A stretch of DNA of 64,000 bases from Shinella fusca (GTDB taxonomy: Bacteria; Pseudomonadota; Alphaproteobacteria; Rhizobiales; Rhizobiaceae). The first letter of the stretch is position 1. Each line of letters starts with the position of its first letter. A program made the position numbers and the translations under genes. Shown piece after piece: positions 20,482 to 31,412 of this stretch. Location: NCBI RefSeq assembly GCF_014203155.1, contig NZ_JACHIK010000005.1, positions 62,001-126,000 of the forward strand, given 5' to 3'. Below the pieces are notes generated by a model that ran no database searches, had not been told where the DNA came from, and saw only the letters and a list, made by a program, of their open reading frames with translations.

Positions 20482-21754
20482 GGCGGGTGGCGAGCAGCTT
20501 GTCGACGCGCCGGCCGTCCATGTCGACGACCTCGAAGCGCCAGCCCTGGGTCTCGGTGATCTCGCCGGTCTTCGGCAGCTTCTGCAGCGATTCGATGACG
20601 AGGCCGGCGGCCGTCTGGTAGCTGCGGCGGGCGGGCAACTGCAGGCCGAGCCGGTCGGCCATCTCGTCGATGGGCATGGAGCCGGCGATCAGCCACGAGC
20701 CGTCCTCGCGCTGCACGGCATAGTCGTCGTCGCCCTCGTCGATATCGGCGCGGAAGACGCCGGCAATCGCCTCCAGCACGTCGGCCGGCGTGATGACGCC
20801 TTCGAAGTGGCCGTATTCGTCGTGGATGAGCAGGATCGGCACTTCGGAATTGCGCAGCGTCTCCAGCACGCGCATCGCATCCATCGTGTCGGGCACGATG
20901 GGCGCCTGGCGGACGAAGGCGCGCACGTCGAGCGGCTGGCCCGTCAGCATGGCCGAGAGCAGCTCGCGCTTCTGCACGATGCCGACGATGGTTTCCGGCC
21001 CGCCGTCGGCGACCGGCAGGCGCGAATGCGGCGTCTCGATGATCTGCTGGCGGATTTCCTCCGGCGTATCGTCGAGGTCGATCCAGTCGACGTCGTTGCG
21101 CGGCGTCATGAGGCCGCGCGCCTCGCGGTCGGAAAAGCGCATGACGCCCGCGATCATCAGCTTCTCGCCGCCCTCGATGACGCCCGCCGCCTCGGCCTCG
21201 GCGACGATGGTCTTGATCTCCTCGTCGGTGACGACGCTCTCGGCGACCTCGTGCTGGCCGGTGAGGCGGAAGATCAGTCGCGTCGAGGCGTCGAGCACCC
21301 AGACGGCCGGCGCGCCCACCTTCGACAGGAGCGACATGGTCGGCGCGACGAGCGTGGCGAAGCGCTCGGGGTTCTTCAGCGCGATCTGCTTGGGCACAAG
21401 CTCGCCGACGACGACCGAAAGATAGGTGATGAAGGAGATGACGATACCGTAGCCGAGCGGATCGACCAGCCATTCCGGCACGCCCTGCGCATGCAGGATG
21501 TCACGCAGGCGCCCGCCGAGCGCTGCGCCCGAGAAGGCGCCGGCGAGGATGCCGATGAGCGTGATGCCGATCTGCACGGTGGAGAGGAACTTGCCGGGGT
21601 CCTCCGCCAGCTTGAGCGCGGCGGCGGCGCCGCGCGAGCCCTGGGCCGCCATGGTTTTCAGCCGCGGCTTGCGCGAGGAGACGATGGAAAGCTCGGAAAG
21701 GGCGAAGACCCCGTTCAAGAGGATCAGGAAGACGGCAATCGCGAGTTCGAACAA
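20474..21754 (-). CDS. HlyC/CorC (CNNM, TlyC-like) family membrane protein
   Basis: A 426-aa protein in three parts: a DUF21 membrane domain (about 1-180, three to four helices), a pair of CBS domains (about 205-330, with [16 protein letters not shown]), and a C-terminal CorC/HlyC FAD-like domain (about 345-425). The family is linked to Mg2+/Co2+ homeostasis; older haemolysin names are misleading. The start is a TTG at 21754: an in-frame stop codon lies six bases upstream, so no earlier start exists. The ribosome-binding site is weak. Confidence 0.88.
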   Translation of the reverse strand: MFELAIAVFLILLNGVFALSELSIVSSRKPRLKTMAAQGSRGAAAALKLAEDPGKFLSTVQIGITLIGILAGAFSGAALGGRLRDILHAQGVPEWLVDPLGYGIVISFITYLSVVVGELVPKQIALKNPERFATLVAPTMSLLSKVGAPAVWVLDASTRLIFRLTGQHEVAESVVTDEEIKTIVAEAEAAGVIEGGEKLMIAGVMRFSDREARGLMTPRNDVDWIDLDDTPEEIRQQIIETPHSRLPVADGGPETIVGIVQKRELLSAMLTGQPLDVRAFVRQAPIVPDTMDAMRVLETLRNSEVPILLIHDEYGHFEGVITPADVLEAIAGVFRADIDEGDDDYAVQREDGSWLIAGSMPIDEMADRLGLQLPARRSYQTAAGLVIESLQKLPKTGEITETQGWRFEVVDMDGRRVDKLLATRLS

Positions 21755-21887
21755 GGGCTATGAGCCGTGCTTGAGAACCGCAACGGCGCCTTTCTATTGA
21801 TGACGATGCGCGCAAGATAAGGATGCGACGGCCCGTCGTCAATCGAGCGTGTCGCCGGCAGGCCTTCGCAGCCATGTTTCGAAGCGT

Positions 21888-22145
21888 TCAATCGGCGCTC
21901 GGCAGGCGGCGCATGGTGAATTCGATGCGGTCGCCGTCGAGCGTCCGCCAGCTTTCCACCTCGGTCCAGTAGGCGGCTTTCGGCCAGAGGTCGAACCATT
22001 CGCGCGCCTTCCGGCGCGCCTCCGCCCGCTCAAGGCAGAAGGTCTCGCGCACGAAATGGCCCTGCCCGGCGTTCGTCTCGCGCCGGCGGCGCTCGATCTG
22101 GCGCCGAAGCCCCTCCATCGGGGGCGGACCGGGAACACGCGCCAT
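21888..22145 (-). CDS. Small protein of unknown function
   Basis: This 85-aa protein is basic in its N-terminal half (MEGLRRQIERRRRETN) and has several aromatic residues in the second half (WFDLWPKAAYWTEVESW). The start is well supported: AGGAGG lies eight bases before the ATG at 22145. There is no signal peptide or membrane segment. It sits alone, diverging from hemF. I do not recognise a family. The protein-like composition and strong ribosome-binding site make it a likely real gene. Confidence 0.7.
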   Translation of the reverse strand: MARVPGPPPMEGLRRQIERRRRETNAGQGHFVRETFCLERAEARRKAREWFDLWPKAAYWTEVESWRTLDGDRIEFTMRRLPSAD

Positions 22146-22332
22146 GCAGGTTTCCTCCTGGCAGCCTATTCGACAGGTTGAACATAGGCCGCCTCCGGGC
22201 GTTTTGCGAGTCCCGCCATCCGGCATTGCCGGCCCGGCGCGGTTGCCAAACGGCGCAAAGTTGGGAACTGTGGCCAAAATGTGATTCGGCGGCGCGGGAG
22301 CCGCCGACGGGAAGAACCGAGCGGGAAGCACC

Positions 22333-23244
22333 ATGGAACGCCCTGACCTGCCGAAAGGCCTGCCCGAGGATATCGAAGAGAAGAAGGCCGCGGCCCGCGC
22401 CTGGTTCGAGCAGTTGCGCGATGCGATCTGTGCGGCCTTCGAGGCGATCGAGGACGACCTGGAAGGCCCGCTTTCCGACCTGCCGGCGGGCCGCTTCGTG
22501 GCGAAGGACTGGCTGCGCGAAAGCGGCGAAGGCGGCGGCGGGCGCATGTCGATGATGGAAGGCCGCGTCTTCGAGAAGGTGGGCGTGCACACCTCCACCG
22601 TCTTCGGCGAGTTCTCGCCGGAATTCCGCGGCCAGATCCCGGGCGCAAGCGAAGACCCGCGCTTCTGGGCCTCCGGCATCTCGCTGATCGCCCATCCGGT
22701 GAATCCCAACGTGCCGGCCGTGCACATGAACACGCGCATGGTCGTCACCACCAGCCACTGGTTCGGCGGCGGGGCGGACCTGACGCCGGTGCTCGACCGC
22801 CGCCGGGTGATGAGCGATCCCGACACGGTGCTCTTCCACAAGGCGATGGAGATCGCCTGCAACCGCCATCCCGTCGCCGATCACGGCCGGTTCAAGGCCT
22901 GGTGCGACGAGTATTTCTTCCTGAAGCACCGCAGCGAGCCGCGCGGCACCGGCGGCATCTTCTACGACTGGCAGCATTCGCCGGAGGAGGCGGGCGGCTG
23001 GGAGGCGGACTTCGCCTTCACGCAGGATGTCGGCCGCGCCTTCGCCATGGTCTACCCCAAGATCGTGCGGTCCAACTTCAACAAGGGCTGGACGGAGGAG
23101 GACCGCGACGAGCAGCTCATCCGCCGCGGCCGCTACGTGGAGTTCAACCTGCTCTACGACCGCGGCACGATCTTCGGCCTGAAGACCGGCGGCAATGTCG
23201 AGTCCATCCTCTCGTCCATGCCGCCCGTCGTGCGCTGGCCTTGA
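22333..23244 (+). CDS. hemF: Oxygen-dependent coproporphyrinogen III oxidase
   Basis: A 303-aa enzyme of haem biosynthesis that decarboxylates coproporphyrinogen III to protoporphyrinogen IX using oxygen. Diagnostic parts are [29 protein letters not shown] and the late [23 protein letters not shown]. Length is typical. GGAAG precedes the ATG. It is a lone gene with about 130 bases of leader; I see no clear FNR or Irr site there. Confidence 0.96.
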   Translation: MERPDLPKGLPEDIEEKKAAARAWFEQLRDAICAAFEAIEDDLEGPLSDLPAGRFVAKDWLRESGEGGGGRMSMMEGRVFEKVGVHTSTVFGEFSPEFRGQIPGASEDPRFWASGISLIAHPVNPNVPAVHMNTRMVVTTSHWFGGGADLTPVLDRRRVMSDPDTVLFHKAMEIACNRHPVADHGRFKAWCDEYFFLKHRSEPRGTGGIFYDWQHSPEEAGGWEADFAFTQDVGRAFAMVYPKIVRSNFNKGWTEEDRDEQLIRRGRYVEFNLLYDRGTIFGLKTGGNVESILSSMPPVVRWP

Positions 23245-23335
23245 CGAACGCCATCCCGCTAGCGGCCTTGTGATTACGGCTTGCCGGGCCTTTGTGGTAC
23301 CATGCTTGAAGCGTGATTCCACCAAGGAGGCAGTC

Positions 23336-23542
23336 ATGGATCATGATGCAGCACGCACGGCTCCAGAGCCGCACCCTGCCGCTCCGCGCGGCGAAGACCT
23401 TCCCCATGCCTATTTCATCGAGGAGGCCCGCTGGCGGCGGACCGGCACCCTCCACCACCTTGCAGACAGGCGGGCAAAGCCCGAGGACCTCAGCTCCTCC
23501 GCCTGCTTCGACGCCTGGGCGAAGGACGAGGACGCGGCCTGA
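23336..23542 (+). CDS. Small acidic/histidine-rich protein of unknown function
   Basis: A 68-aa protein with AAGGAGG six bases before the ATG, the best ribosome-binding site in the area. It is rich in His, Asp and Glu (MDHDAARTAPEPHPAAPRGE; HAYFIEEARWRR) and has no signal peptide. I recognise no family. It is followed about 100 bases on by the DUF1059-like gene, and both are short, well-initiated and co-directional. Confidence 0.6.
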   Translation: MDHDAARTAPEPHPAAPRGEDLPHAYFIEEARWRRTGTLHHLADRRAKPEDLSSSACFDAWAKDEDAA

Positions 23543-23647
23543 GAAGGCAGGGAACTTCCCGCGCCGTTTCCCGTTCGAGTTGGCGGAATTTGGCCGATCC
23601 GGCCGCTTCTGTTACACTTGTTGCCTTGAAACGACAGGAGATAGGTC

Positions 23648-23839
23648 ATGAGACTTTTTGAATGCGGTTCACTCGTCCCCGGATGCGAATGGCATACGCG
23701 GGCCAATGACGACGCCGAAGTCGTCCGCCGCGCGGTCGAGCACATGCGCACCGCCCACGGCGAAACCACCATCCGCGAAAGCATGGTCGACCACATCAAG
23801 GAACGCATCGTCGACGAGAAGGCGGCGGACGCGGCCTGA
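23648..23839 (+). CDS. DUF1059-type small protein
   Basis: A 63-aa protein matching the DUF1059 pattern: FECGSLVPGCEWHTRANDDA with two cysteines, then a helix VVRRAVEHMRTAHG. The family is widespread and suspected to bind metal, but the function is unproven. ACAGGAGA precedes the ATG at 23648. A type C repeat begins 15 bases after the stop. Confidence 0.82.
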   Translation: MRLFECGSLVPGCEWHTRANDDAEVVRRAVEHMRTAHGETTIRESMVDHIKERIVDEKAADAA

Positions 23840-23854
23840 CGGAGCAGAGCGGTA

Positions 23855-23992
23855 AGACCCTCTCTGCCTGCCGGCATCTCCCCCACAAGGGGGGAGAAAG
23901 GCTTGCAGCCTGCTTTTCCTTCAAATCTTGAACGTCGAGAGTGCCGAGGATTAAGTCCCTCCCCCTTGTGGGGAGGGATTAGGGAGGGGTCT
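23855..23992. repeat. Palindromic mosaic repeat, type C, copy 2
   Basis: A 138-bp copy of the 5091-5227 element: AGACCCTCTCTGCCTGCCGG at one end and AGGGAGGGGTCT at the other, with the same inner palindromes. It lies between converging genes. The last 42 bases are translated on the minus strand as the C-terminus of the CCA enzyme. Confidence 0.85.
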
Positions 23993-25249
23993 TTCCCCCT
24001 TCACCACTTCCTCCAGCCGCACCAGCAGCCTCGCCCGCTCGTCGCGGAAATTCCCCGTCACCCATTCCTCCTCGATCCTCCCCAGCACCGCCCCGACCTT
24101 CGGCCCGGCCGGAACGCCCGCGGCCAGCACGTCCGCGCCATTCAGCGGAAAAGCCGGCTTCTGCCATTTCCCGGCGCGGGCGAGCAGGCGCTGGCAAAGG
24201 CCGGCGAAGGCGAGCGCGTCCGGGTCGGCAAGGCCGCGCGTGCGCGCCGATGCAAGCGCCAGCTTCAGGCGAAAGGAAAGGCCTTGCGGCCCGTGGCGGT
24301 AAAGCAGCCGGTCGAAGGCCGTTTCGGCGAGCTTCGGCGCGATCTGCGGAGCGGACGCCCAATGGTCGAGCACCGCCGCTTCCGCTTTCGAAAGCCGTAG
24401 CCGCTCGGAAAGCAGCCCCAGCCGCTCGCGGTCCGGCGGCACGATGGCGGCTAGGCGCAGCAAGGGGTCCGGCGTCCAGCCGAAGGCCTTCTCCGCCTCG
24501 ATAAGGCCGGGAATGGCGTCGATGCCCCATTTCTCCGTCTCCGGCAAGACGGCGGTGAGGACGCCCGCCTGCCGCATCCACAGCAGCGCCCGGCCCGGAT
24601 CGGGCGCGGCGAGCAGCTTCTTCGTCTCGGACCAGACGCGCTCGGCCGAGAGTTTCGAAAGCGTCTCCTTCGCCCGCGCGCAGGCTTTCAGCCCTTCCGC
24701 GTCCGGCCGGCCGCTGCCGTAGAGCGCGAAGAAGCGGAAGAAGCGCAGGATGCGCAGGTGGTCCTCCGCGATGCGCGCGCTCGCATCGCCGATGAAGCGC
24801 ACCGTGCGGCTCTCGATATCCGGCAGGCCGTTCACGAGGTCGACGACCGTGCCGTCCTTGCCCGCATAGAGCGCATTGATGGTGAGGTCGCGCCGCTCGG
24901 CATCCGCCTGCCAGTCCGTGCCGAAGGCAACCTCGGCGTGGCGCCCGTCCGTCGAAACGTCCCGCCGGAGCGTCGTCACCTCGAAAGGCTTGCCCTCCAG
25001 CACCAGCGTCACCGTGCCGTGCGCGATGCCGGTCGGCACGGCCTTGATGCCGGCGGCCTTCGCGCGCTCCACCACCGCCTCGGGCCGGAGCGTCGTCGCG
25101 ATATCGACATCGGCGACCGGCAGGCCCATCAGGCTGTTGCGCACGGCCCCGCCCGCAACGCGCGCCTCCCCGCCTTCATCGTTCAGCAGCGCCAGGACGG
25201 AAACGAGCGCCGGATCGGTGAACCACGCCTCGCCCGAAACAGAGGTCAT
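23951..25249 (-). CDS. cca: CCA tRNA nucleotidyltransferase
   Basis: A 432-aa class II enzyme that adds or repairs the 3' CCA of tRNAs. The head domain has VAGGAVRNSLMGLPVADVDIATT (catalytic DVD carboxylates), then ERRDLTINALYAG and the RNA-binding domain. The last 14 or so residues (ERPLPNPSPQGGGT) are encoded by the type C repeat, so the native stop was lost or replaced when the repeat inserted. The start overlaps the stop of the NUDIX gene (ATGA), making cca the last gene of a three-gene operon. Confidence 0.94.
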   Translation of the reverse strand: MTSVSGEAWFTDPALVSVLALLNDEGGEARVAGGAVRNSLMGLPVADVDIATTLRPEAVVERAKAAGIKAVPTGIAHGTVTLVLEGKPFEVTTLRRDVSTDGRHAEVAFGTDWQADAERRDLTINALYAGKDGTVVDLVNGLPDIESRTVRFIGDASARIAEDHLRILRFFRFFALYGSGRPDAEGLKACARAKETLSKLSAERVWSETKKLLAAPDPGRALLWMRQAGVLTAVLPETEKWGIDAIPGLIEAEKAFGWTPDPLLRLAAIVPPDRERLGLLSERLRLSKAEAAVLDHWASAPQIAPKLAETAFDRLLYRHGPQGLSFRLKLALASARTRGLADPDALAFAGLCQRLLARAGKWQKPAFPLNGADVLAAGVPAGPKVGAVLGRIEEEWVTGNFRDERARLLVRLEEVVKGERPLPNPSPQGGGT

Positions 25250-25878
25250 GCATAAAGCCTTTCATAGATCACCCGCACGATGCCGGCGGTGATGCCCCAG
25301 ATATTATGCCCCTCATAGGGCATGCGATAATAATGCCGCTCGCTGCCGAGCCAGACGCCGCTGCCCTGCGCATGGTTGCGCGGGTCCATCAGGAAGGAGA
25401 GCGGCACGTCGAAGACCCGCTCCACCTCGGCCGGATTGGGCGAAAGATCGAAGCCCGGCCGCACCACCGCCAGCACCGGCGTGATGGAGAAGCCTGAGAG
25501 CGCCTTGTAGTGCGGCAGACGGGCGACCGGCTCGACGAAATGCCGCGCAAGGCCGATCTCCTCCTCCGCCTCGCGCAGCGCGGCCTCCTCCGCGTCCGCA
25601 TCCTCCGCATCGACCGCTCCGCCCGGAAAGGCGACCTGGCCGGAATGCTTGCGCAGCGCCGCCGTGCGCTGGGTGAAGATCACGCGCGCATCCTCGCCGT
25701 CGTCGACGACGGGAACCAGCACGGCCGCATCGCGCAGGTGCATGCCTTCGAGATGGGCAATGGCGGCGGGGTTGAGCAGGCTGTCGCCATGCTCGCGCCA
25801 GCTCTCCTCGCCGACGGTCGGCATCTGCGCCATCGCCCGGCGGCGGAATTCGGCGGCGCTGTAGGGGGCGAGGCTCAT
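25246..25878 (-). CDS. NUDIX hydrolase, CoA-pyrophosphatase type
   Basis: A 210-aa hydrolase. The NUDIX box GGAVDAEDADAEEAALREAEEEIGL is complete with the REAEEEIG core. The preceding VIFTQRTAALRKHSGQVAFPGG segment marks the CoA/8-oxo-type subgroup (NudL-like). It probably cleaves CoA or related dinucleotides. It is coupled at both ends by ATGA overlaps, with the DUF1285 gene upstream and cca downstream. Confidence 0.88.
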   Translation of the reverse strand: MSLAPYSAAEFRRRAMAQMPTVGEESWREHGDSLLNPAAIAHLEGMHLRDAAVLVPVVDDGEDARVIFTQRTAALRKHSGQVAFPGGAVDAEDADAEEAALREAEEEIGLARHFVEPVARLPHYKALSGFSITPVLAVVRPGFDLSPNPAEVERVFDVPLSFLMDPRNHAQGSGVWLGSERHYYRMPYEGHNIWGITAGIVRVIYERLYA

Positions 25879-26492
25879 CGGGAAAGCGCATCCAGCTCGG
25901 CCGCCGGCATGACCGGGAAGACCATGCCGCCGGAGCGCACGGCGAACATCTCGACCCCGTCGACCGCGATTGTCTCGCCCAGCGCCACCAGCTCGTACAT
26001 CACCGCCCGCGAGACGAGCGCCTCCAGCCGGCCGCGCACGAGGAGATAGGGCTTCAGCTCGCTGTTCTCGCCGGAAATGACGAAGCGCAGCGGATGCTCC
26101 GGCCCCGCCTCGACCACGTCGCCGACATTGGTGCGGAAGGTGAGCGCCTGCGCCTCGCCCTTTCCGCCTGCATTCATCTCGACGGCAATAAAGGGTGCGT
26201 CGGCGACGCGGATGCCGACCTTCTCGACGGGCGTCACGAGATAGGTCCGGCCGTCCTCGTCCTTGCGCAGCACCGTGGAAAAGAGTCGCACCAGCGGCGC
26301 CCGGCCGATCGGCGTCCCGAGGTAGAACCAGGTGCCGTCGGCGCGGATCTCCATGTCGATATCGCCGCAGAACGGCGGGTTCCAGCGCTCGACCGGCGGC
26401 AGGCCGCGCCCGCCCGTCTCGGCGCCGGCGCGCGCGATGAGCGCGGCCAGTCCCGCAGCGTCCGTGCTTTCGCGAATTTCGCCCTTTGCCAT
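25875..26492 (-). CDS. DUF1285 family protein
   Basis: A 205-aa soluble protein. Segments PPVERWNPPFCGDIDMEIRADG, TWFYLGTPIGRAPLVRLFSTVLR and FITPVEKVGI-like (LVTPVEKVGIRV) match the DUF1285 pattern. Function is unknown. GGACGGAACA precedes the ATG at 26492; an upstream in-frame ATG at about 26564 is possible. It diverges from moxR and leads the NUDIX-cca operon. Confidence 0.82.
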   Translation of the reverse strand: MAKGEIRESTDAAGLAALIARAGAETGGRGLPPVERWNPPFCGDIDMEIRADGTWFYLGTPIGRAPLVRLFSTVLRKDEDGRTYLVTPVEKVGIRVADAPFIAVEMNAGGKGEAQALTFRTNVGDVVEAGPEHPLRFVISGENSELKPYLLVRGRLEALVSRAVMYELVALGETIAVDGVEMFAVRSGGMVFPVMPAAELDALSR

Positions 26493-26670
26493 TGTTCCGT
26501 CCCGGTTCAATCCTATCTCCGCGAGAAGAAAGGGTGGATACACGCTTTCTTCCGAGATAGTCATTTCGCGGCCGCTTGTCAGCCACGGGTGAGCCAATAA
26601 GGTTTCGATGATAGGAGCGAATGCGGCAAGGCCGCGATTCGCGAAGATGCAGAGTCGCATTGGAGAGCAC

Positions 26671-27684
<1,014 letters not shown>

Positions 27685-27695
27685 TCGGAAAAGCC

Positions 27696-28616
27696 ATGGC
27701 ATCCGTCGGAGAGATCGTCGCGCCCACCCCGACCCGTGAGGTGCTCTCGCGGGCGCAGGCGCGCGCCGCCCTCATCCCCGACTGCATGGTGGAGGCCCGC
27801 CGCCTCGCCAACACGGTGATCGCCGGCTGGCACGGCCGGCGCAAGCGCGGCATCGGCGAGAATTTCTGGCAGTTCCGCCCCTATGTCGACGGCGAGAGCC
27901 TGTCGCGCATCGACTGGCGGCGCTCGGCCCGCGACGACCACACCTATGTGCGCGACCGCGAATGGGAGGCCGCCCATACCGTCTGGGTCTGGGCCGACCT
28001 TTCGCCCTCGATGATGTACAAGTCCACCTTCGCCGGCGTTTCGAAGGAGAGCCGCGCGCTCGTCCTCATGCTGGCGCTCGCCGAGATCCTCGCCCGCTCG
28101 GGCGAGCGCATCGGCTGCCCCGGCATCATGGAGCCGATCGCCGCGCGCAACGCCGCCGAACGGCTGGCCGCCGCCCTGATGCACAGCCCCTCCACCGACG
28201 GCCTGCCGGATACGGGCATGATCCGCGGCAACAGCGACATCGTTTTGATCGGCGATTTCCTCGATCCCGTCGAGAAGGTGATGGACCGCCTCGGCCCGCT
28301 CGCCCGCCGCGGCCTCACCGGCCATGTCATCGAGGTCGCCGATCCGGCCGAAGAGCTCTTTCCCTATGCCGGGCGCACCGAGTTCACCGACCCGGAGACC
28401 GGCGAGAAGCTGACGGCCGGCCGCGCCGAGACGCTGAAGGACGACTATGCCCGCGCCTATGCCGCGCGCCGAAAGACCCTTGCCGGGTCGCTGCGCCATC
28501 TCGGCTGGAGCTTCATCGCCCACCGCACCGACCGGCTCGCCTCCGAGGCGCTGGTCGCCGTGCATGCCTATCTCGCCGGCATGCCGGCCCTGAAGGCGGA
28601 AGGCGCAAGGCCATGA
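27696..28616 (+). CDS. DUF58 domain protein of the MoxR operon
   Basis: A 306-aa soluble protein with the DUF58 core: FWQFRPYVDGESLSRIDWRR, SARDDHTYVRDREWE and VWVWADLSPSMMY. It resembles a von Willebrand A-type fold (DLSPSM in place of DxSxS). DUF58 proteins regularly pair with MoxR ATPases. It begins 11 bases after moxR and overlaps the next start by four bases (ATGA), so the proteins are made together. Confidence 0.9.
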   Translation: MASVGEIVAPTPTREVLSRAQARAALIPDCMVEARRLANTVIAGWHGRRKRGIGENFWQFRPYVDGESLSRIDWRRSARDDHTYVRDREWEAAHTVWVWADLSPSMMYKSTFAGVSKESRALVLMLALAEILARSGERIGCPGIMEPIAARNAAERLAAALMHSPSTDGLPDTGMIRGNSDIVLIGDFLDPVEKVMDRLGPLARRGLTGHVIEVADPAEELFPYAGRTEFTDPETGEKLTAGRAETLKDDYARAYAARRKTLAGSLRHLGWSFIAHRTDRLASEALVAVHAYLAGMPALKAEGARP

Positions 28617-31411
28617 GCGCGTTCGCCTTCGCCTTTCCCGCCGCGCTCGTCGCGCTCGTCCTCCTGCCGGTCATCTGGTGGCTGCTGCGGCTGACGCCGC
28701 CGCGCCCGCTCGCGGAGGTCTTCCCGCCCTTCGCCGTCCTCGCCTCCATCCTCAAGCGCGAGGAAACGCCCGCGCAGAGCCCCTGGTGGCTGACGCTGCT
28801 GCGCATGCTGATGGCCGCCGCCGTCATCCTCGCCATCGCAAACCCGGTCTTCAACCCGCGCACCAACACGCTTTCCGGCAATGGCCCGCTCGTCCTCGTC
28901 CTCGACAACAGCTGGGCGGCGGCGAGCGACTGGCCGCGGCGCGTCGAGACCGCCGGCATGCTGATCGACGACGCGGAAAGCCGCGACCTGCCGATCTCGC
29001 TGGTGCTGACCGCCGAGCGCCAGCACGACGCCGTGCCGGTGGACGCGGCGACCGCCCGCACCCGCCTTGCCGCCGCCGAGCCGCGTCCGCTGCCGGCCGA
29101 CCGGGCCGGCGCCGTCGCTTCGCTTGCCACCGCGCTTGCCGGCACCGCGCCGGGCACGCTCGCCTTCATCACCGACGGCGTGGCCGGCGGCGAGAAGGAC
29201 GACACGGTCGCGGCCCTGCAAGGGCTTTCCCCCGTAGACTTCCGCCTGATCGCCGGCGACGGCGCGCCCGCGCTCGCCGTCACCGCAGCGGCGAACGGCG
29301 CGGACGCGCTCTCCCTCACGCTCACCCGCCTCGACGGCGGCGCGCCGCGAAGCCTGAACCTCACGGCGCACGATATGCGCGGCCGGCCCATCGCCACCGG
29401 CACCGCCACCTTCGCCGCAGGCGAGCGGGCGGCGACCGGCACGATCACGGCCCCCTTCGAGCTGCGCAACGACTTCGCCCGCATCACCGTCGACGGTCTT
29501 GCCAATGCCGGCGGCACCTATCTCCTCGACGACGGCTTCCGCCGCCGCCGGGTCGCCTTCCTCTCCGGCGACGTGGTGGATGCGAGCCAGCCGCTGCTCT
29601 CCCCGCTCCACTACATCAACCGCGCGCTCGCCCCCTATGCCGACCTCATCGAGCCGAGCGTCGCCGACCTGTCCGTCGCCATTCCCGAACTCCTCGACCA
29701 GAACCCGTCCGTGCTGATCATGGCCGATATCGGCCGCCTGCCGGAGGAGGCGCAGGACAAGGTGGAGCGCTGGATCGAGGCGGGCGGCATGCTGGTGCGC
29801 TTCGCCGGGCCGCGCCTTGCCGCCGCCCCCGCCGACGACCCGCTGGTGCCCGTCCTCCTGCGCAAGGGCGAACGCGCGCTCGGCGGCGCGCTCTCCTGGT
29901 CCGAGCCGCAGCCGCTCTCCGCCTATCCGGCAAACAGTCCCTTCTTCGGCATGCGCGCGCCGGAGGATATCCTCGTCAAGCGCCAGGTGCTGGCCGAGCC
30001 GACGCCGGACCTTGCCGGGCGCACCTGGGCGAGTCTTGCCGACGGCACGCCGCTGGTGACGACCGGCCCGCTCGGCGCCGGCCGCATCGTGCTCTTCCAT
30101 GTCAGCGCGGAGACGGGCTGGTCCAACCTGCCGCTCTCCGGCGATTTCGTGGAAATGCTTCGCCGCACCGTGCAGCTTTCGCGCGGCGGCGGCGCCTCGG
30201 CCAAGGCCGGCGACGCCCAGGGCCTGCCGCCCTACCGCCTGATGACGGCCAGCGGCACGCTCGCCGCCGCCACGGGCGAGGCCAAGCCCCTTGCCGCCGC
30301 CGGCAGCGGCAAGATCGCGACCTACGACAACCCGCCCGGCCTCTACGGCACGGAGGACGGCTACGTCGCCCACAACCTCTTGCCCGCCGGCTACACGATC
30401 CGCCCGCTGCCGGTCGCCGAGGCCGCTTCGCTTGCCCGCGAGCCGCTGGCCGGCAAGGAGACATGGTCGGCAAAACCGCACCTCCTCACCCTCGCCGCCC
30501 TGCTGCTGCTCGTCGATTGCGCCGTGGTGCTCTTCATGGGCGGGGCCTTCGCCCTTTCCCGCCGCCTGCCGAAGCGCAGCGCCGCCGTCCTGCTGATGGT
30601 GCTTGCGGCGGGCGCGCTCCTCGCCGTTCCCGGCCAGAGCCGCGCGGACGACGCAAAACCCGGCGACGAGGACATCCTGTCGCGGCTCGACACGACGCAT
30701 CTTGCCTATGTCGTCACCGGCGAGACCGATGTGGACCGCATTTCCGAACGCGGCCTTGCGGGCCTCACGGAATTCCTCACCTACCGCACGACGCTGGAGC
30801 CCGGCGAGCCGGTCGGCGTCGATATCGCGAGCGACGAGCTCGCCTTCTACCCGATCATCTACTGGCCGGTGAGCGCCACGGCCGCAATGCCTTCCAGCGC
30901 CGCGATCAGCCGCATCGACGCCTATATGAGGAGCGGCGGCACCGTGCTCTTCGACACGCGCGACCAGTACGCAACGCTCGACGGCAGCTCCACCAGCCCG
31001 AACACCGAGCGCCTGCAGGCGATCCTCGCCAATCTCGACATTCCGCCGCTGGAGCCCGTGCCGGCGGACCATGTGCTGACCAAGGCCTTCTACCTGCTTG
31101 CCGATTTCCCCGGCCGCTATGCCGGAAGCCCGCTCTGGGTGGAGGCGCAGCTGGACCGCAAGGAGGACCCTTCCCGGCCGGCGCGCGCGGGCGACGGCGT
31201 CTCGCCCATCATGATCACCGGCAACGACTTTGCCGGCGCCTGGGCGATCGACGCCAGCGGCGCGCCGCTGCTGCCGACCGTGCCGGCGGACGAGACGCAG
31301 CGCGAGCACGCCTTCCGCGCCGGCGTCAACATCATGATGTACATGCTCACCGGCAACTACAAGGCGGACCAGGTGCACGTTCCCGCCCTCCTCGAACGGC
31401 TGGGGCAGTAG
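28613..31411 (+). CDS. Large membrane protein with BatA-like N-terminus and DUF4159 domain
   Basis: A 932-aa protein. The N-terminus has two membrane segments (about 5-22 and 58-78) in a BatA-like arrangement. A large extracytoplasmic or cytoplasmic middle follows. A helix pair lies near residues 625-665. The C-terminal DUF4159 domain (about 680-930) contains HLAYVVTGETDVDRISERGL, YPIIYWPVS and GGTVLFDTRDQ, a glutamine-amidotransferase-like fold without an obvious nucleophile. The ATG overlaps the DUF58 stop. Confidence 0.85.
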   Translation: MSAFAFAFPAALVALVLLPVIWWLLRLTPPRPLAEVFPPFAVLASILKREETPAQSPWWLTLLRMLMAAAVILAIANPVFNPRTNTLSGNGPLVLVLDNSWAAASDWPRRVETAGMLIDDAESRDLPISLVLTAERQHDAVPVDAATARTRLAAAEPRPLPADRAGAVASLATALAGTAPGTLAFITDGVAGGEKDDTVAALQGLSPVDFRLIAGDGAPALAVTAAANGADALSLTLTRLDGGAPRSLNLTAHDMRGRPIATGTATFAAGERAATGTITAPFELRNDFARITVDGLANAGGTYLLDDGFRRRRVAFLSGDVVDASQPLLSPLHYINRALAPYADLIEPSVADLSVAIPELLDQNPSVLIMADIGRLPEEAQDKVERWIEAGGMLVRFAGPRLAAAPADDPLVPVLLRKGERALGGALSWSEPQPLSAYPANSPFFGMRAPEDILVKRQVLAEPTPDLAGRTWASLADGTPLVTTGPLGAGRIVLFHVSAETGWSNLPLSGDFVEMLRRTVQLSRGGGASAKAGDAQGLPPYRLMTASGTLAAATGEAKPLAAAGSGKIATYDNPPGLYGTEDGYVAHNLLPAGYTIRPLPVAEAASLAREPLAGKETWSAKPHLLTLAALLLLVDCAVVLFMGGAFALSRRLPKRSAAVLLMVLAAGALLAVPGQSRADDAKPGDEDILSRLDTTHLAYVVTGETDVDRISERGLAGLTEFLTYRTTLEPGEPVGVDIASDELAFYPIIYWPVSATAAMPSSAAISRIDAYMRSGGTVLFDTRDQYATLDGSSTSPNTERLQAILANLDIPPLEPVPADHVLTKAFYLLADFPGRYAGSPLWVEAQLDRKEDPSRPARAGDGVSPIMITGNDFAGAWAIDASGAPLLPTVPADETQREHAFRAGVNIMMYMLTGNYKADQVHVPALLERLGQ

Positions 31412-31412
31412 A

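Noticed and set aside
27962-31411. A 1149-aa frame through DUF58 and DUF4159
   Set aside because: The first 217 residues are arginine-rich shadow of the DUF58 gene; the real start is 28613 with an ATGA overlap.
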